Position numbers and translations under genes: made by a program
NCBI GenBank assembly: GCA_023409535.1
Contig: JAEYGZ010000005.1
Location: 62,001 to 126,000 of the forward strand
Direction: 5' to 3'
DNA length: 64,000 bases
DNA from: Bacillota bacterium
Lineage (GTDB): Bacteria; Bacillota; Clostridia; Lachnospirales; Lachnospiraceae
Shown here: positions 32,318 to 41,445 of the stretch, in pieces
Layout: each line of letters opens with the position of its first letter
How positions within the stretch are numbered: the first letter of the stretch is position 1
The notes under the pieces: generated by a model
Told to the model about the DNA's origin: nothing
What the model saw: the letters and a program-made list of their open reading frames with translations, nothing else
Databases searched by the model: none

Positions 32318-34966
32318 ATGAATAAAAAGATTGTATTAATTGACGGGCACAGCATATTGAACAGGGCATTTTACGGATTGCCGGACATGACTACCTCCAA
32401 GGGCGAGCATACCAATGCGGTTCTTGGATTTATCAATATTATGTTTAAGATTCTGGAGGAGGAGAAACCGGATTATCTGACGGTGGCGTTTGATACGCAT
32501 CATCCTACCTTCCGTCATGAGATGTTTACCGAATATAAGGGGACAAGAAAAGGAATGCCGGAGGAGCTGCATGAACAGGTTCCGGTGATGAAGGAAGTCT
32601 TGAAAGCAATGAAGATCACCATCCTGGAAAAGGCGGGCTATGAAGCGGATGATATCCTCGGAACCCTGGCTACCCGTGCGGAAGCAGCGGGAGATCAGGT
32701 ATCCGTCATCTCCGGTGATCGTGACCTGCTGCAGCTGGCCAGTGAGAGGATCAAGATTCGTATCCCCAAGACAAAGCGAACCGGTACGGAGATTGAGGAT
32801 TATCTTGCGGCAGATGTTTATAACACCTATCATGTTACACCGAAGCAGTTTATTGATCTGAAAGGTCTGATGGGAGATACCTCCGATAATATTCCCGGAG
32901 TTCCGGGAGTCGGCGAGAAAACTGCAGCCAAATTAATCGAGACGTATTATTCCATGGAGAATATCTATGAACACCTGGAGGAGATGGCTCCCGGAAAGAT
33001 AACCAACTCCTTAAGAGAGAACAGGGAGATTGCATTTCTGTCCAAGCAGCTGGCAACCATCTGCGTGGATTGTGATATTGAATTTCATATAGAGGAGGCG
33101 GGACTTGACAATCTCTATAACGAAGAGGTTTATCTGATCTTTAAGCGACTGGAATTTAAAAACCTGCTCTCCCGGTTTCAGACACAGGAGGTCAACCGTT
33201 CTACAGGGATTGAGAAGAATTTTGTTCTGGTTGAGGACTTGGGGAAAGCGGATCAGGTATTTGAGAAAATGTCGGAAAAGGGTGCCCATCCCGTTGGCCT
33301 TCAGATGCTGATTGAGGACAACCGGCTTCTTGGCGTGTCCGTATGCAAGGATGAGGATGAGGTATTCTTTATCCGTGTAGGCGGTATGATTACCGCTGAT
33401 TATCTCTGCGACAAGTCCTCGGAGCTTGCCAGAGAGGAGTATCTCCTTTCGACGATCGGATTAAAGGCACAGCTACCTTTTCTTAAGGCTACGGAGAGGG
33501 ATAGTGTATTTGATGCTGCCATAGCGGCTTACCTGCTTAATCCGTTAACAGATACCTATCACTATGATGATATCGCAAGGGATTATCTTAATCTTACCAT
33601 CCCCTCCAGAGAAGATTTACTGGGGAAAGGTACTTTAACCCAGGCGATGGAGCAGAAGGAGGAGGCTTTTCTGTCCTTTGCCTGTTATAGCGCTTATATC
33701 GCCTATCGGGCGGCAGAGCGTCTGCGTGAGTTGCTGTTCCGTGCAGGAATGCAGGAGCTCTTTGAGAAGATTGAAATGCCGTTGATTTATACACTCTGCG
33801 ATATGGAGAGCAGAGGCATCCGTGTCAATAAAGAGGCGCTGAAGGAATACGGGGATAAGCTTCAGATTGGTATTACGAAGCTGGAACAGGAGATCTACAC
33901 CCTGGTTGGAGAGGAGTTTAACATCAATTCTCCAAAGCAGCTGGGGGTTATCCTGTTTGAGAAGCTGCAGCTGCCGGGCGGTAAGCTGACGAAGACCGGT
34001 TATTCCACTTCGGCGGACATTCTGGAGAAGCTGCAGAATGATCATCCGGTGGTTGCAATGATTTTGGAATACCGTCAGCTGACAAAGCTAAAATCCACTT
34101 ATGCCGATGGTCTGGCGGCATACATCAGGGAAGACGGACGTATTCATGGAAAGTTCCATCAGACCATCGCAGCAACAGGACGAATCAGCAGCACCGATCC
34201 GAATCTTCAGAATATTCCCATTCGCATGGAGCTGGGAAGACAAATCCGCAAGGTATTCATACCGAAGGAGGATTATATCTTTCTGGATGCCGACTATTCA
34301 CAGATTGAGCTCAGGGTGCTGGCCCATATGTCGGAGGACGAGCGTCTGATCAATGCTTACCGGGAGGCAAAGGATATTCATAGAATGACTGCTTCCGAGG
34401 TGTTCCACATCCCTTTTGAGGAGGTGACATCCGCACAGAGAAGCAGTGCAAAGGCAGTGAATTTTGGTATTGTTTATGGTATCAGCTCCTTTGGACTGGG
34501 GCAGGACTTGAATATTTCAAGAAAAGAGGCGGAGCGTTATATAGCCAAATATTTTGATACCTATCCGAAGGTAAAGGCATATCTTGACCGACTGGTTGCG
34601 GATGCGAAGGAGCTGGGTTATTCCTCTACGCTTTTTGGACGCAGGCGGCCTATTCCGGAGCTTACCTCCAGCAATTTCATGCAGCGGTCCTTTGGAGAGC
34701 GTGTTGCGATGAATTCACCAATACAGGGAACCGCGGCAGATATTATCAAAATCGCAATGGTACGTGTGAATCAAAGATTGAAGGAAGAACATTTTAAATC
34801 CAGCCTGATTCTGCAGATCCATGATGAGCTTCTGGTGGAAGCACATATAGAGGAAGCAGTACAGGTTGCGCAGATTATGGTGGAAGAGATGCAGGGGGCG
34901 GCAGAATTGTCTGTTGTGCTTGAAGCGGAAGTCAAAGAAGGCGCGAACTGGTTTGAAGCGAAATAA
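32318..34966 (+). CDS. polA: DNA polymerase I
   Basis: 882 residues: an N-terminal 5'-3' flap nuclease (IDGHSILNRAFYG, YEADDILGTLA, GLMGDTSDNIPGVPGVGEKTA), a central domain in the place of the 3'-5' exonuclease, and a family A polymerase (DADYSQIELRVLA motif A, the RSSAKAVNFGIVYG O-helix, QIHDELLVE motif C). The central domain reads VGLQML where active enzymes have a DxE motif, so proofreading is probably lost, as in many Bacillus-type PolA. It functions in repair and Okazaki fragment processing. coaE follows after 59 bases. Confidence 0.97.
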   Translation: MNKKIVLIDGHSILNRAFYGLPDMTTSKGEHTNAVLGFINIMFKILEEEKPDYLTVAFDTHHPTFRHEMFTEYKGTRKGMPEELHEQVPVMKEVLKAMKITILEKAGYEADDILGTLATRAEAAGDQVSVISGDRDLLQLASERIKIRIPKTKRTGTEIEDYLAADVYNTYHVTPKQFIDLKGLMGDTSDNIPGVPGVGEKTAAKLIETYYSMENIYEHLEEMAPGKITNSLRENREIAFLSKQLATICVDCDIEFHIEEAGLDNLYNEEVYLIFKRLEFKNLLSRFQTQEVNRSTGIEKNFVLVEDLGKADQVFEKMSEKGAHPVGLQMLIEDNRLLGVSVCKDEDEVFFIRVGGMITADYLCDKSSELAREEYLLSTIGLKAQLPFLKATERDSVFDAAIAAYLLNPLTDTYHYDDIARDYLNLTIPSREDLLGKGTLTQAMEQKEEAFLSFACYSAYIAYRAAERLRELLFRAGMQELFEKIEMPLIYTLCDMESRGIRVNKEALKEYGDKLQIGITKLEQEIYTLVGEEFNINSPKQLGVILFEKLQLPGGKLTKTGYSTSADILEKLQNDHPVVAMILEYRQLTKLKSTYADGLAAYIREDGRIHGKFHQTIAATGRISSTDPNLQNIPIRMELGRQIRKVFIPKEDYIFLDADYSQIELRVLAHMSEDERLINAYREAKDIHRMTASEVFHIPFEEVTSAQRSSAKAVNFGIVYGISSFGLGQDLNISRKEAERYIAKYFDTYPKVKAYLDRLVADAKELGYSSTLFGRRRPIPELTSSNFMQRSFGERVAMNSPIQGTAADIIKIAMVRVNQRLKEEHFKSSLILQIHDELLVEAHIEEAVQVAQIMVEEMQGAAELSVVLEAEVKEGANWFEAK

Positions 34967-35025
34967 GCGAAGTATTTGAGCGATTAAGCTGCGAATTCAC
35001 GATATAACAAGCAGGGTGGGAACAA

Positions 35026-35613
35026 ATGAAGGTAATCGGTATAACAGGAGGGATTGGCAGCGGTAAATCCCTGGTGACAAATATAATGAAGGATAAGTAT
35101 GGTGCTGTGGTCCTGAATACGGATGCCATTGCAAAGGCTCAGATGGAGCCGGACGGCGTCAGTTATCCGGAGGTGGTGGGATTCTTCGGCACCGGTATTC
35201 TCACGCAGTCGGGTACCATCGACCGCAATAAGCTGTCGGCAATCGCCTTTCAGGATAAGGACAAGCTCCTTACGCTGAATGCAATAACACATCCGAAGGT
35301 ATTGACGGAGGTCAAGCGTGAGATTGCATTGCACCGGGAGCTGGGAGATACGCCATATTTGATTATTGAGACGGCACTGATGATAGAATCGGGCTATGAT
35401 ACCGTTTGCGACGAGGTCTGGTATGTCTATGCTCCCGAGGAGCGGCGCAGGGATTGGTTAAAGAGAGAGCGCAATTTTACAGATCAGAAGATTGATATTA
35501 TCTTTGATAATCAGAGTAAAGAGGAAGCATTTCGCAGCAGATTTCGGGTAACGATTGAGAATGTGGGGGACATTCCTGAGTTGGAAGAGCAGATACAAAG
35601 GATATTGGATTAA
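35026..35613 (+). CDS. coaE: Dephospho-CoA kinase
   Basis: A 195-residue P-loop kinase for the last step of coenzyme A synthesis. Walker A GGIGSGKS is at 8-15, with DADAIAK-like NTDAIAKAQ and the DHP-like TLNAITHPKV segments. The polA-coaE order is conserved in Firmicutes. An AGCAGGGTGGG purine tract precedes the ATG. Confidence 0.95.
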   Translation: MKVIGITGGIGSGKSLVTNIMKDKYGAVVLNTDAIAKAQMEPDGVSYPEVVGFFGTGILTQSGTIDRNKLSAIAFQDKDKLLTLNAITHPKVLTEVKREIALHRELGDTPYLIIETALMIESGYDTVCDEVWYVYAPEERRRDWLKRERNFTDQKIDIIFDNQSKEEAFRSRFRVTIENVGDIPELEEQIQRILD

Positions 35614-35650
35614 TACAGCACAATATGCATAAAAGTTGACAGTAATGCAG

Positions 35651-35679
35651 ATTACACCTGCAAATAATGCGGATATAAT
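35651..35679 (+). promoter_or_regulatory. Sigma-A promoter of the symporter gene
   Basis: ATTACA at 35651-35656 and perfect TATAAT at 35674-35679 with 17-base spacing. A TTGACA at 35636 is too far from the -10 to pair with it. Confidence 0.5.
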
Positions 35680-35686
35680 GTGAATT

Positions 35687-35717
35687 ATGAAAAGCATAAT
35701 TCGCACTGTAAGTGTGC
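35687..35717. repeat. Intergenic repeat element (copy before the symporter gene)
   Basis: ATGAAAAGCATAATT (35687-35701) is identical to 41336-41350 before the LCP gene; it is followed by GCACT-gta-AGTGTGC. It lies in the 5' leader of the symporter mRNA. Confidence 0.5.
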
Positions 35718-35756
35718 AATTAAGCCAAGGAATAAGAACATAGGGAGAGGGTATTT

Positions 35757-37016
35757 ATGAAAAATATAATTCAAAGTTACAGATCATCCTTATTACTGTT
35801 AATCTGCATTATCATTGGAGGAATTGCCGGCGTTGTAATGGGACCGGAGGCAAAGGTACTGGAGCCCTTCGGCCAGATTTTTTTGAATCTGATGTTTACT
35901 TTAATTGTTCCGCTGGTATTCTTTAGCGTAACCTCATCTATCGCGAATATGAGCGGAATGAACAGGCTGGGAAAAATTATTATCAATGTTGCTGTAATCT
36001 TTATCCTTACTGCTTTATTATCCGGTATCCTGGCCATTGCAGGCGTGCTGCTTGTCAACCCTGTCAAGGGATTGGGAGCGGATACGATCCGTAATATTCT
36101 GTCAACCTCAGGAAAGGATATTGCTGCTCAGGCAGAACAACTGTCACTTTCCCAGCAATTGGTGAATACCATTACTGTGGGAGATTTTAATGAACTGTTC
36201 TCCAGAAGCAAGATGCTTCAATTGATCATATTCTCTGTTATGTTTGGTATCGCCGCCGCTCTTGCAGGAGACAAAGCAAAACCGGTCAGGGAATTCTTAA
36301 ATGGTGCTTCCCAGGTCATGATGAAAATGGTTAAGATCGTTATGTATTATGCTCCGATCGGTCTTGCCTGCTATTTTGCTTCCATTATCGGACAGCTGGG
36401 AACCCAGATCCTTGAGGGGTATCTGAAAGTGTTCCTGCTTTATCTGGGCCTGGCAGTAATTAATTACTTCTTATTGTTTAGCATCTATGCATATGTGTCC
36501 GCAGGCAGGCCGGGTGTAAAAATCTTCTGGAAGAACGCGATTGCTCCTACCGTCACTGCGCTGGCTACCTGTTCCAGTGCGGCTACGATTCCGGTGAATC
36601 TGGAAGCGACTAAGAAGATCGGTGTTCCGGATGATATTGCAGAGACGGTCATTCCGCTGGGTGTAAATACCCATAAGGACGGTTCCGTCATCGGCGGTGT
36701 CATGAAGGTGGTATTTCTCTTTGGATTATTCGGCAAAGATATGACGAATCTTCCTGCGCTGTTCTCTATTCTGTGTGTTGCCTTCTTGGTTGGTGCGGTC
36801 ATGGGTGCCATTCCGGGCGGCGGCTTGATTGGTGAGATGCTTATCCTCAGTATCTACGGCTTTCCTCCGGAAGCCCTTCCTGTCATCGCTGTAATCAGCA
36901 CGATTATTGATGCGCCTGCGACAGTTTTAAACTCCACCGGCAATACCGTTTGCGCCATGGTAACCGCCAGATTTGTGGACGGCAGGAAGTGGTTGGAGAA
37001 CGTAAAGCAAAGGTAA
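35757..37016 (+). CDS. Dicarboxylate/amino acid:cation symporter (DAACS family)
   Basis: 419 residues with eight membrane segments and two hairpins of the GltPh/GltT fold. Signatures are the LMFTLIVPLVFFSVTSSI helix, the serine-rich TALATCSSAATIPVNLE hairpin, and PLGVNTHKDGSVIGG followed by GGGLIGEM. It imports dicarboxylates or neutral/acidic amino acids with Na+ or H+; the NMDGT motif of glutamate carriers is replaced by NTHKDGS, pointing to a serine/threonine or other substrate branch. GGGAGAGGG precedes the ATG. Single-gene unit. Confidence 0.9.
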   Translation: MKNIIQSYRSSLLLLICIIIGGIAGVVMGPEAKVLEPFGQIFLNLMFTLIVPLVFFSVTSSIANMSGMNRLGKIIINVAVIFILTALLSGILAIAGVLLVNPVKGLGADTIRNILSTSGKDIAAQAEQLSLSQQLVNTITVGDFNELFSRSKMLQLIIFSVMFGIAAALAGDKAKPVREFLNGASQVMMKMVKIVMYYAPIGLACYFASIIGQLGTQILEGYLKVFLLYLGLAVINYFLLFSIYAYVSAGRPGVKIFWKNAIAPTVTALATCSSAATIPVNLEATKKIGVPDDIAETVIPLGVNTHKDGSVIGGVMKVVFLFGLFGKDMTNLPALFSILCVAFLVGAVMGAIPGGGLIGEMLILSIYGFPPEALPVIAVISTIIDAPATVLNSTGNTVCAMVTARFVDGRKWLENVKQR

Positions 37017-37044
37017 AATAACTGTGAATAACTCGTTAATTTTC

Positions 37045-37073
37045 TTGACAAAACAAAAAAAATGAGGGATACT
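37045..37073 (+). promoter_or_regulatory. Promoter of the WalJ-like gene
   Basis: Perfect TTGACA at 37045-37050 and GATACT at 37068-37073 with 17-base spacing. The following leader contains the inverted repeat AGTGCG (37086)...CGCACT. Confidence 0.5.
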
Positions 37074-37152
37074 CAGTTAGAATATAGTGCGCCGGACTCA
37101 GGTACATAAGAATACTGATTATTCGCACTTTGAAGGAAAGGTATTTACTAAT

Positions 37153-37944
37153 ATGAAATTATGCAGTATTGCAAGCGGCAGCAGCGGAAATTGCATCTAT
37201 GTCGGCAGCCAGGATACCAATCTGTTGGTGGATGCCGGAATAAGTGCAAAGCGTATTGAAAATGGGCTTAACGGGATCGAAATTCTGCCGGATACCATTC
37301 AGGGGATACTAATTACCCATGAGCACTCGGATCATGTATCGGGACTTGGAATACTGGCACGTAAATATAATATACCGATTTATGCAACCTATGAAACAGC
37401 ATGCGCGTTAACAAGAATAAAAAGCCTGGGAGAGGTTCCAAAGGAGTTATATCATTTTGTAAAGCCAAATGAAAGCTTCATGGTTGGCGGTATTCAGGTT
37501 GAACCGTTCTCAACCTCACATGATGCCTCCAACCCGGTATGCTATACCATGCAGGCAGAGGGTCAGAAGATCGGAATAGCAACGGATCTTGGAAAGTATG
37601 ATGATTATATTGTATCCATGCTGGATCATTCGGACCTGTTGCTTTTGGAAGCAAATCATGATGTGAACATGTTGATGGTGGGGAAATACCCGTATTATTT
37701 AAAGCAGAGAATCTTAGGCGACAGAGGGCATTTATCCAATGAAACCTGCGCCGATTTAATCAGCCGTTTAATTCAGCCAAGATTACGGCATATCTTTCTG
37801 GCACATTTGAGCAAGGAAAATAATTATGAGGAGCTTGCTTATGAAACCGTCTGCTGCGAGCTGGCAGGACGGGGGAGCGGCTTCCCGGTAAAGGACGTCA
37901 GTGTGGCGCACCGCGACCAGCCCTCAGGAATGATGACAATCTAG
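37153..37944 (+). CDS. MBL-fold metallo-hydrolase, WalJ/YycJ-like
   Basis: A 263-residue metallo-beta-lactamase-fold protein. THEHSDHV at 55-62 gives His56, His58, Asp60 and His61, and TSHDASNPVCYTM and LEANHDVNML supply later ligands. The start MKLCSIASGSSGN is the family-typical N-terminus of WalJ/YycJ, a likely DNA nuclease linked with walKR in bacilli, though no walKR is here. ATG 37153 follows AAGGAAAGG; the longer GTG-started frame overlaps the transcription start region. Confidence 0.87.
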   Translation: MKLCSIASGSSGNCIYVGSQDTNLLVDAGISAKRIENGLNGIEILPDTIQGILITHEHSDHVSGLGILARKYNIPIYATYETACALTRIKSLGEVPKELYHFVKPNESFMVGGIQVEPFSTSHDASNPVCYTMQAEGQKIGIATDLGKYDDYIVSMLDHSDLLLLEANHDVNMLMVGKYPYYLKQRILGDRGHLSNETCADLISRLIQPRLRHIFLAHLSKENNYEELAYETVCCELAGRGSGFPVKDVSVAHRDQPSGMMTI

Positions 37945-38007
37945 TGTGCATCTCATTAAGTGAAACAGCACGCCGCCCTGTATTCATAATAGTTGGAGGA
38001 AATTCAT

Positions 38008-38280
38008 ATGAAGAGAACCGTGATTACCGTAGTCGGTAAGGATACTGTAGGAATTATCGCAAAGGTATGTACTTATTTGGCAAATAACAACATTAATATT
38101 TTGGACATATCCCAAACCATTGTTCAGGGCTTCTTCCATATGATGATGATCGTTGATATGACGGTCGCAGGGAAGGATTTTGAAGCGCTCGGCGAAGAGC
38201 TGGAACAGCTTGGATCAGAGATCGGTGTTATTATTAAAGCGCAGCGGGAAGATATCTTTGATAAAATGCACAGAATCTAA
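38008..38280 (+). CDS. ACT-domain protein (UPF0237)
   Basis: A 90-residue stand-alone ACT domain (VITVVGKDTVGIIAKVCTYLANNNINILD) of the UPF0237 type, a small regulatory ligand-binding fold. It precedes the PFL-family gene by 41 bases, a pairing conserved across Firmicutes (gcvR-like ACT with UPF0210). GGAGGA precedes ATG 38008. Ligand unknown. Confidence 0.88.
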   Translation: MKRTVITVVGKDTVGIIAKVCTYLANNNINILDISQTIVQGFFHMMMIVDMTVAGKDFEALGEELEQLGSEIGVIIKAQREDIFDKMHRI

Positions 38281-38321
38281 GCGGCACAAACGAATTCATA
38301 AGCCCGGAACGGAGAAATAAA

Positions 38322-39686
38322 ATGATCAATATTAATGAAGTGATTGAAACCAATAAGATGATTGAGCAGGAGAACCTGGATGTCCGTACAATCACACTGG
38401 GTATTAGCTTGTTAGACTGCGCAGATCCAAATCTTGACGAATTAAACCAAAAAATTTATAATAAAATAACAACGATTGCCAAAAATCTTGTTTCCGTAGG
38501 CAATAAGATACAAAAGGAATACGGAATACCGATTGTGAATAAACGAATTTCTGTTACGCCCATCTCCCTGGTTGGGGCATCCGCCTGCAGAACACCTGAG
38601 GATTATGTGACAATTGCAAAGACCTTGGATCGTGCGGCAACCACGGTAGGTGTAAATTTTATCGGCGGTTATTCGGCGCTGGTATCCAAGGCAATGACAA
38701 CAAGCGATGAGCTGTTAATCAAGTCCATTCCTATGGCCCTTGGCCGGACAGAGCGGGTGTGCAGCTCCGTTAATGTTGGGTCTACCAAGACCGGTATCGA
38801 TATGAATGCGGTTAAGCTGTTAGGCGAGATCATTCTTGAGACTGCGGAGTATACCAAAGAACGTGATTCTATCGGCTGTGCCAAGCTTGTGGTATTCTGC
38901 AATGCCCCGGATGACAATCCGTTTATGGCAGGTGCTTTTCACGGTGTGACAGAAGGCGATGCAGTTATCAATGTTGGCGTCAGCGGTCCGGGAGTCGTAA
39001 AGAAGGCTTTGGAGAGTGTACGGGGTGCTGATTTTGAAGAACTTTGCGAAACCATCAAGAAGACAGCCTTTAAGATTACCCGCGTCGGGCAGCTGGTAGC
39101 GCAGGAAGCTTCCAGAAAGCTGGGTATTCCGTTCGGAATCATCGATTTATCCCTGGCGCCGACTCCGGCGGTAGGAGACAGTGTGGCTGAGATTCTGGAG
39201 GAGATTGGTCTGGAACGTGTCGGCGCTCCGGGTACGACAGCGGCACTTGCTTTACTAAATGATCAGGTGAAAAAGGGCGGCGTTATGGCTTCCTCCTATG
39301 TGGGCGGCTTAAGCGGAGCATTTATTCCGGTCAGTGAGGATCAGGAAATGATCAATTCCGTGGAGGTTGGCGCGTTAACCCTTGAGAAGCTGGAAGCAAT
39401 GACCTGCGTATGTTCTGTCGGTCTTGATATGATAGCAATTCCCGGCGATACCAAGGCATCCACAATCTCCGGTATCATTGCGGATGAGATGGCAATCGGC
39501 ATGATCAATCAGAAGACCACAGCAGTACGTATCATTCCCGTGATCGGAAAGAGTGTGGGCGAGCGTGTTGAATTTGGCGGTTTGCTGGGTTATGCACCGG
39601 TAATGAGTGTGAATCCCTTTGGTTGCGACAGCTTTATCGGCCGGGGAGGAAGAATTCCGGCCCCGATTCATAGCTTCAAGAATTAA
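38322..39686 (+). CDS. PFL family protein (UPF0210/DUF711)
   Basis: A 454-residue protein of the UPF0210 family, distantly related to pyruvate formate-lyase fold proteins but without the radical glycine motif of true PFL. Typical segments are the N-terminal LDVRTITLGISLLDCADP, GAPGTTAALALLNDQVKKGG and the C-terminal GCDSFIGRGGRIPAPIHS. Function is unknown. It is translationally close to the ACT protein upstream, suggesting joint action. CGGAG precedes the ATG. Confidence 0.9.
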   Translation: MININEVIETNKMIEQENLDVRTITLGISLLDCADPNLDELNQKIYNKITTIAKNLVSVGNKIQKEYGIPIVNKRISVTPISLVGASACRTPEDYVTIAKTLDRAATTVGVNFIGGYSALVSKAMTTSDELLIKSIPMALGRTERVCSSVNVGSTKTGIDMNAVKLLGEIILETAEYTKERDSIGCAKLVVFCNAPDDNPFMAGAFHGVTEGDAVINVGVSGPGVVKKALESVRGADFEELCETIKKTAFKITRVGQLVAQEASRKLGIPFGIIDLSLAPTPAVGDSVAEILEEIGLERVGAPGTTAALALLNDQVKKGGVMASSYVGGLSGAFIPVSEDQEMINSVEVGALTLEKLEAMTCVCSVGLDMIAIPGDTKASTISGIIADEMAIGMINQKTTAVRIIPVIGKSVGERVEFGGLLGYAPVMSVNPFGCDSFIGRGGRIPAPIHSFKN

Positions 39687-39816
39687 TGGATAATAATATG
39701 CAAGTATGTAAATAATTTACTTGAACCGAGACTGACTTCCCCTCGTCTAATCTGTATCCGGATCCAGGGCAGTTGTTCACGGTTCTTTTCGTCATTTAAC
39801 TATAGGAGAGAGAGGT

Positions 39817-41301
39817 ATGGGAACCATGGGAATTAACCTGGAGCAGTTGGATTATAAGAACATTTTTTATTATTTTAGTGAGATATCCAAGATACCGAGA
39901 GGTTCGGGCAACGAAAAGGGCGTCAGCGACTATCTTGCTGCATTTGCAAAATCACATAACTTTGAGTATATACAGGATACTTCCAATAATGTAATCATGA
40001 TCAAGGAGGCCGCTCCCGGTTATGAGAATGAGCCTGCGATCATCCTGCAGGGCCATATGGATATGGTTTGTGAGAAGCTGAAGGACTCAACCCATGATTT
40101 TCTGAAGGATGAGATAAAGTTATTGGTGGACGGAGATTTTCTTCATGCCGACGGTACAACACTGGGCGGCGATAACGGTATCGCAGTAGCCTATATCCTG
40201 GCGGTGCTATCCGATCAGGATATCCCGCATCCCCGGCTGGAAGCAGTCATAACAACGGACGAAGAGGTGGGCTTAGGTGGTGCCCAGGCGCTGGATTTAT
40301 CCATGTTGAAGGGAAAATATCTCATCAATCTGGATTCCGAGGAGGAGGACTGCGTTCTCACCAGCTGTGCAGGCGGTATGAGAACCAATTGTACCCTTCC
40401 CATCAACCGTGTGGATGCTTACGGCAGAAAATTTAAGATCAGCCTTGGCGGTATGCAGGGCGGTCACTCCGGAACCGATATCGATAAGAACCGTGCAAAT
40501 GCACCGAAGCTTTTAGGAAGATTGTTATTTGAACTTCGGGAGGAGCATCCCTTTGGTCTGGTTACCATGCAGGGCGGCTTTAAGGATAATGTTATTCCCC
40601 GTGAGGCACAGGCTGAGCTTCTGATTATCGGTGAGGAGAGCGAATTGGAGGATGCTTTTGCGAAGGTGAAGGAAAGCATTGCAAAGCTTATGAACTATTA
40701 TAAGCAGGAATTAAGCGGCTCTGAACCGCAGTTGAACTATGAGCTGGAGGATCAGGGAAACGGCGACTACCGCCCGTTACATCCGGTATCCTTTGAGAAA
40801 ATGCTGTTTATGCTGGTAAATATGCCAAACGGTATTCAGGTCATGAGCTCCCATATCAAGGGTCTGGTTGAGAGTTCACTTAATCTTGGTGCCTTCAATG
40901 TAGAGGAGAGCCAGGTGGTATTTATCAGTGCGCTTCGCAGCTCCCTTTATGAATATAAATATTTTATGAGCAACAAACTGAATTATATGATCAGCTTCTT
41001 AGGCGGTGATCATAAGGAGTATGCTGAATATCCCGGTTGGGAATACAAGCCGGAATCACCGCTTCGTGAGCATTATAAGAGAATTTATCAGGAGCAGACC
41101 GGCAAGGAGCTTAGGGTGGAAGCGATTCATGCAGGTCTGGAATGCGGTATTATCAGCGAGAAGCTGCCTGAGGTTGATGCAATATCCATTGGTCCGGACA
41201 TGTTCCATGTTCATACCATTGAAGAAAAATTAAGTATTTCCTCTGCAATTCGCGTATATAAGCTGCTGGAGCAGGTGGTCAGGGAGAAGATTAAGGCATA
41301 G
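39817..41301 (+). CDS. pepD: Aminoacyl-histidine dipeptidase (beta-Ala-His dipeptidase)
   Basis: A 494-residue M20C-family zinc dipeptidase. LQGHMDMVCEK supplies the first zinc ligand, GGDNGIAVAYI and TTDEEVGLGGA the bridging Asp and catalytic Glu, and INLDSEEE another ligand. GGMQGGHSG marks the lid/dimerisation domain, and the C-terminal HAGLECGIISEKLP and HVHTIEEKLSI are typical of PepD. It degrades Xaa-His and other dipeptides in the cytoplasm. GGAGAGAGAGG precedes the ATG. Confidence 0.94.
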   Translation: MGTMGINLEQLDYKNIFYYFSEISKIPRGSGNEKGVSDYLAAFAKSHNFEYIQDTSNNVIMIKEAAPGYENEPAIILQGHMDMVCEKLKDSTHDFLKDEIKLLVDGDFLHADGTTLGGDNGIAVAYILAVLSDQDIPHPRLEAVITTDEEVGLGGAQALDLSMLKGKYLINLDSEEEDCVLTSCAGGMRTNCTLPINRVDAYGRKFKISLGGMQGGHSGTDIDKNRANAPKLLGRLLFELREEHPFGLVTMQGGFKDNVIPREAQAELLIIGEESELEDAFAKVKESIAKLMNYYKQELSGSEPQLNYELEDQGNGDYRPLHPVSFEKMLFMLVNMPNGIQVMSSHIKGLVESSLNLGAFNVEESQVVFISALRSSLYEYKYFMSNKLNYMISFLGGDHKEYAEYPGWEYKPESPLREHYKRIYQEQTGKELRVEAIHAGLECGIISEKLPEVDAISIGPDMFHVHTIEEKLSISSAIRVYKLLEQVVREKIKA

Positions 41302-41335
41302 TAGTGTGAATTGATTCGAATAGAGCATCCGGGCC

Positions 41336-41399
41336 ATGAAAAGCATAATTTACACTTGGAAGTTTGTGCCTGGGAGAAAGCACCGGTACAAACGAATTC
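41336..41399. repeat. Intergenic hairpin element (copy before the LCP gene)
   Basis: Begins with ATGAAAAGCATAATT (shared with 35687) and contains GTTTGTGC (41362-41369) pairing with GTACAAAC (41386-41393) through one G-T pair, then GAATTC. The core matches the ackA and trhP copies. Confidence 0.55.
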
Positions 41400-41445
41400 A
41401 AGCTTCAAAGGGCAGGAAAAACGTATTTATTTAGGAGATGAAAAG

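Noticed and set aside
35636..35679. TTGACA at 35636 paired with TATAAT at 35674 as a promoter
   Set aside because: The spacer is 32 bases; ATTACA at 35651 with 17-base spacing is the better -35.
41311..41445. 45-codon N-terminal extension of the LCP protein
   Set aside because: It crosses the dispersed repeat element; ATG 41446 has a good ribosome site.
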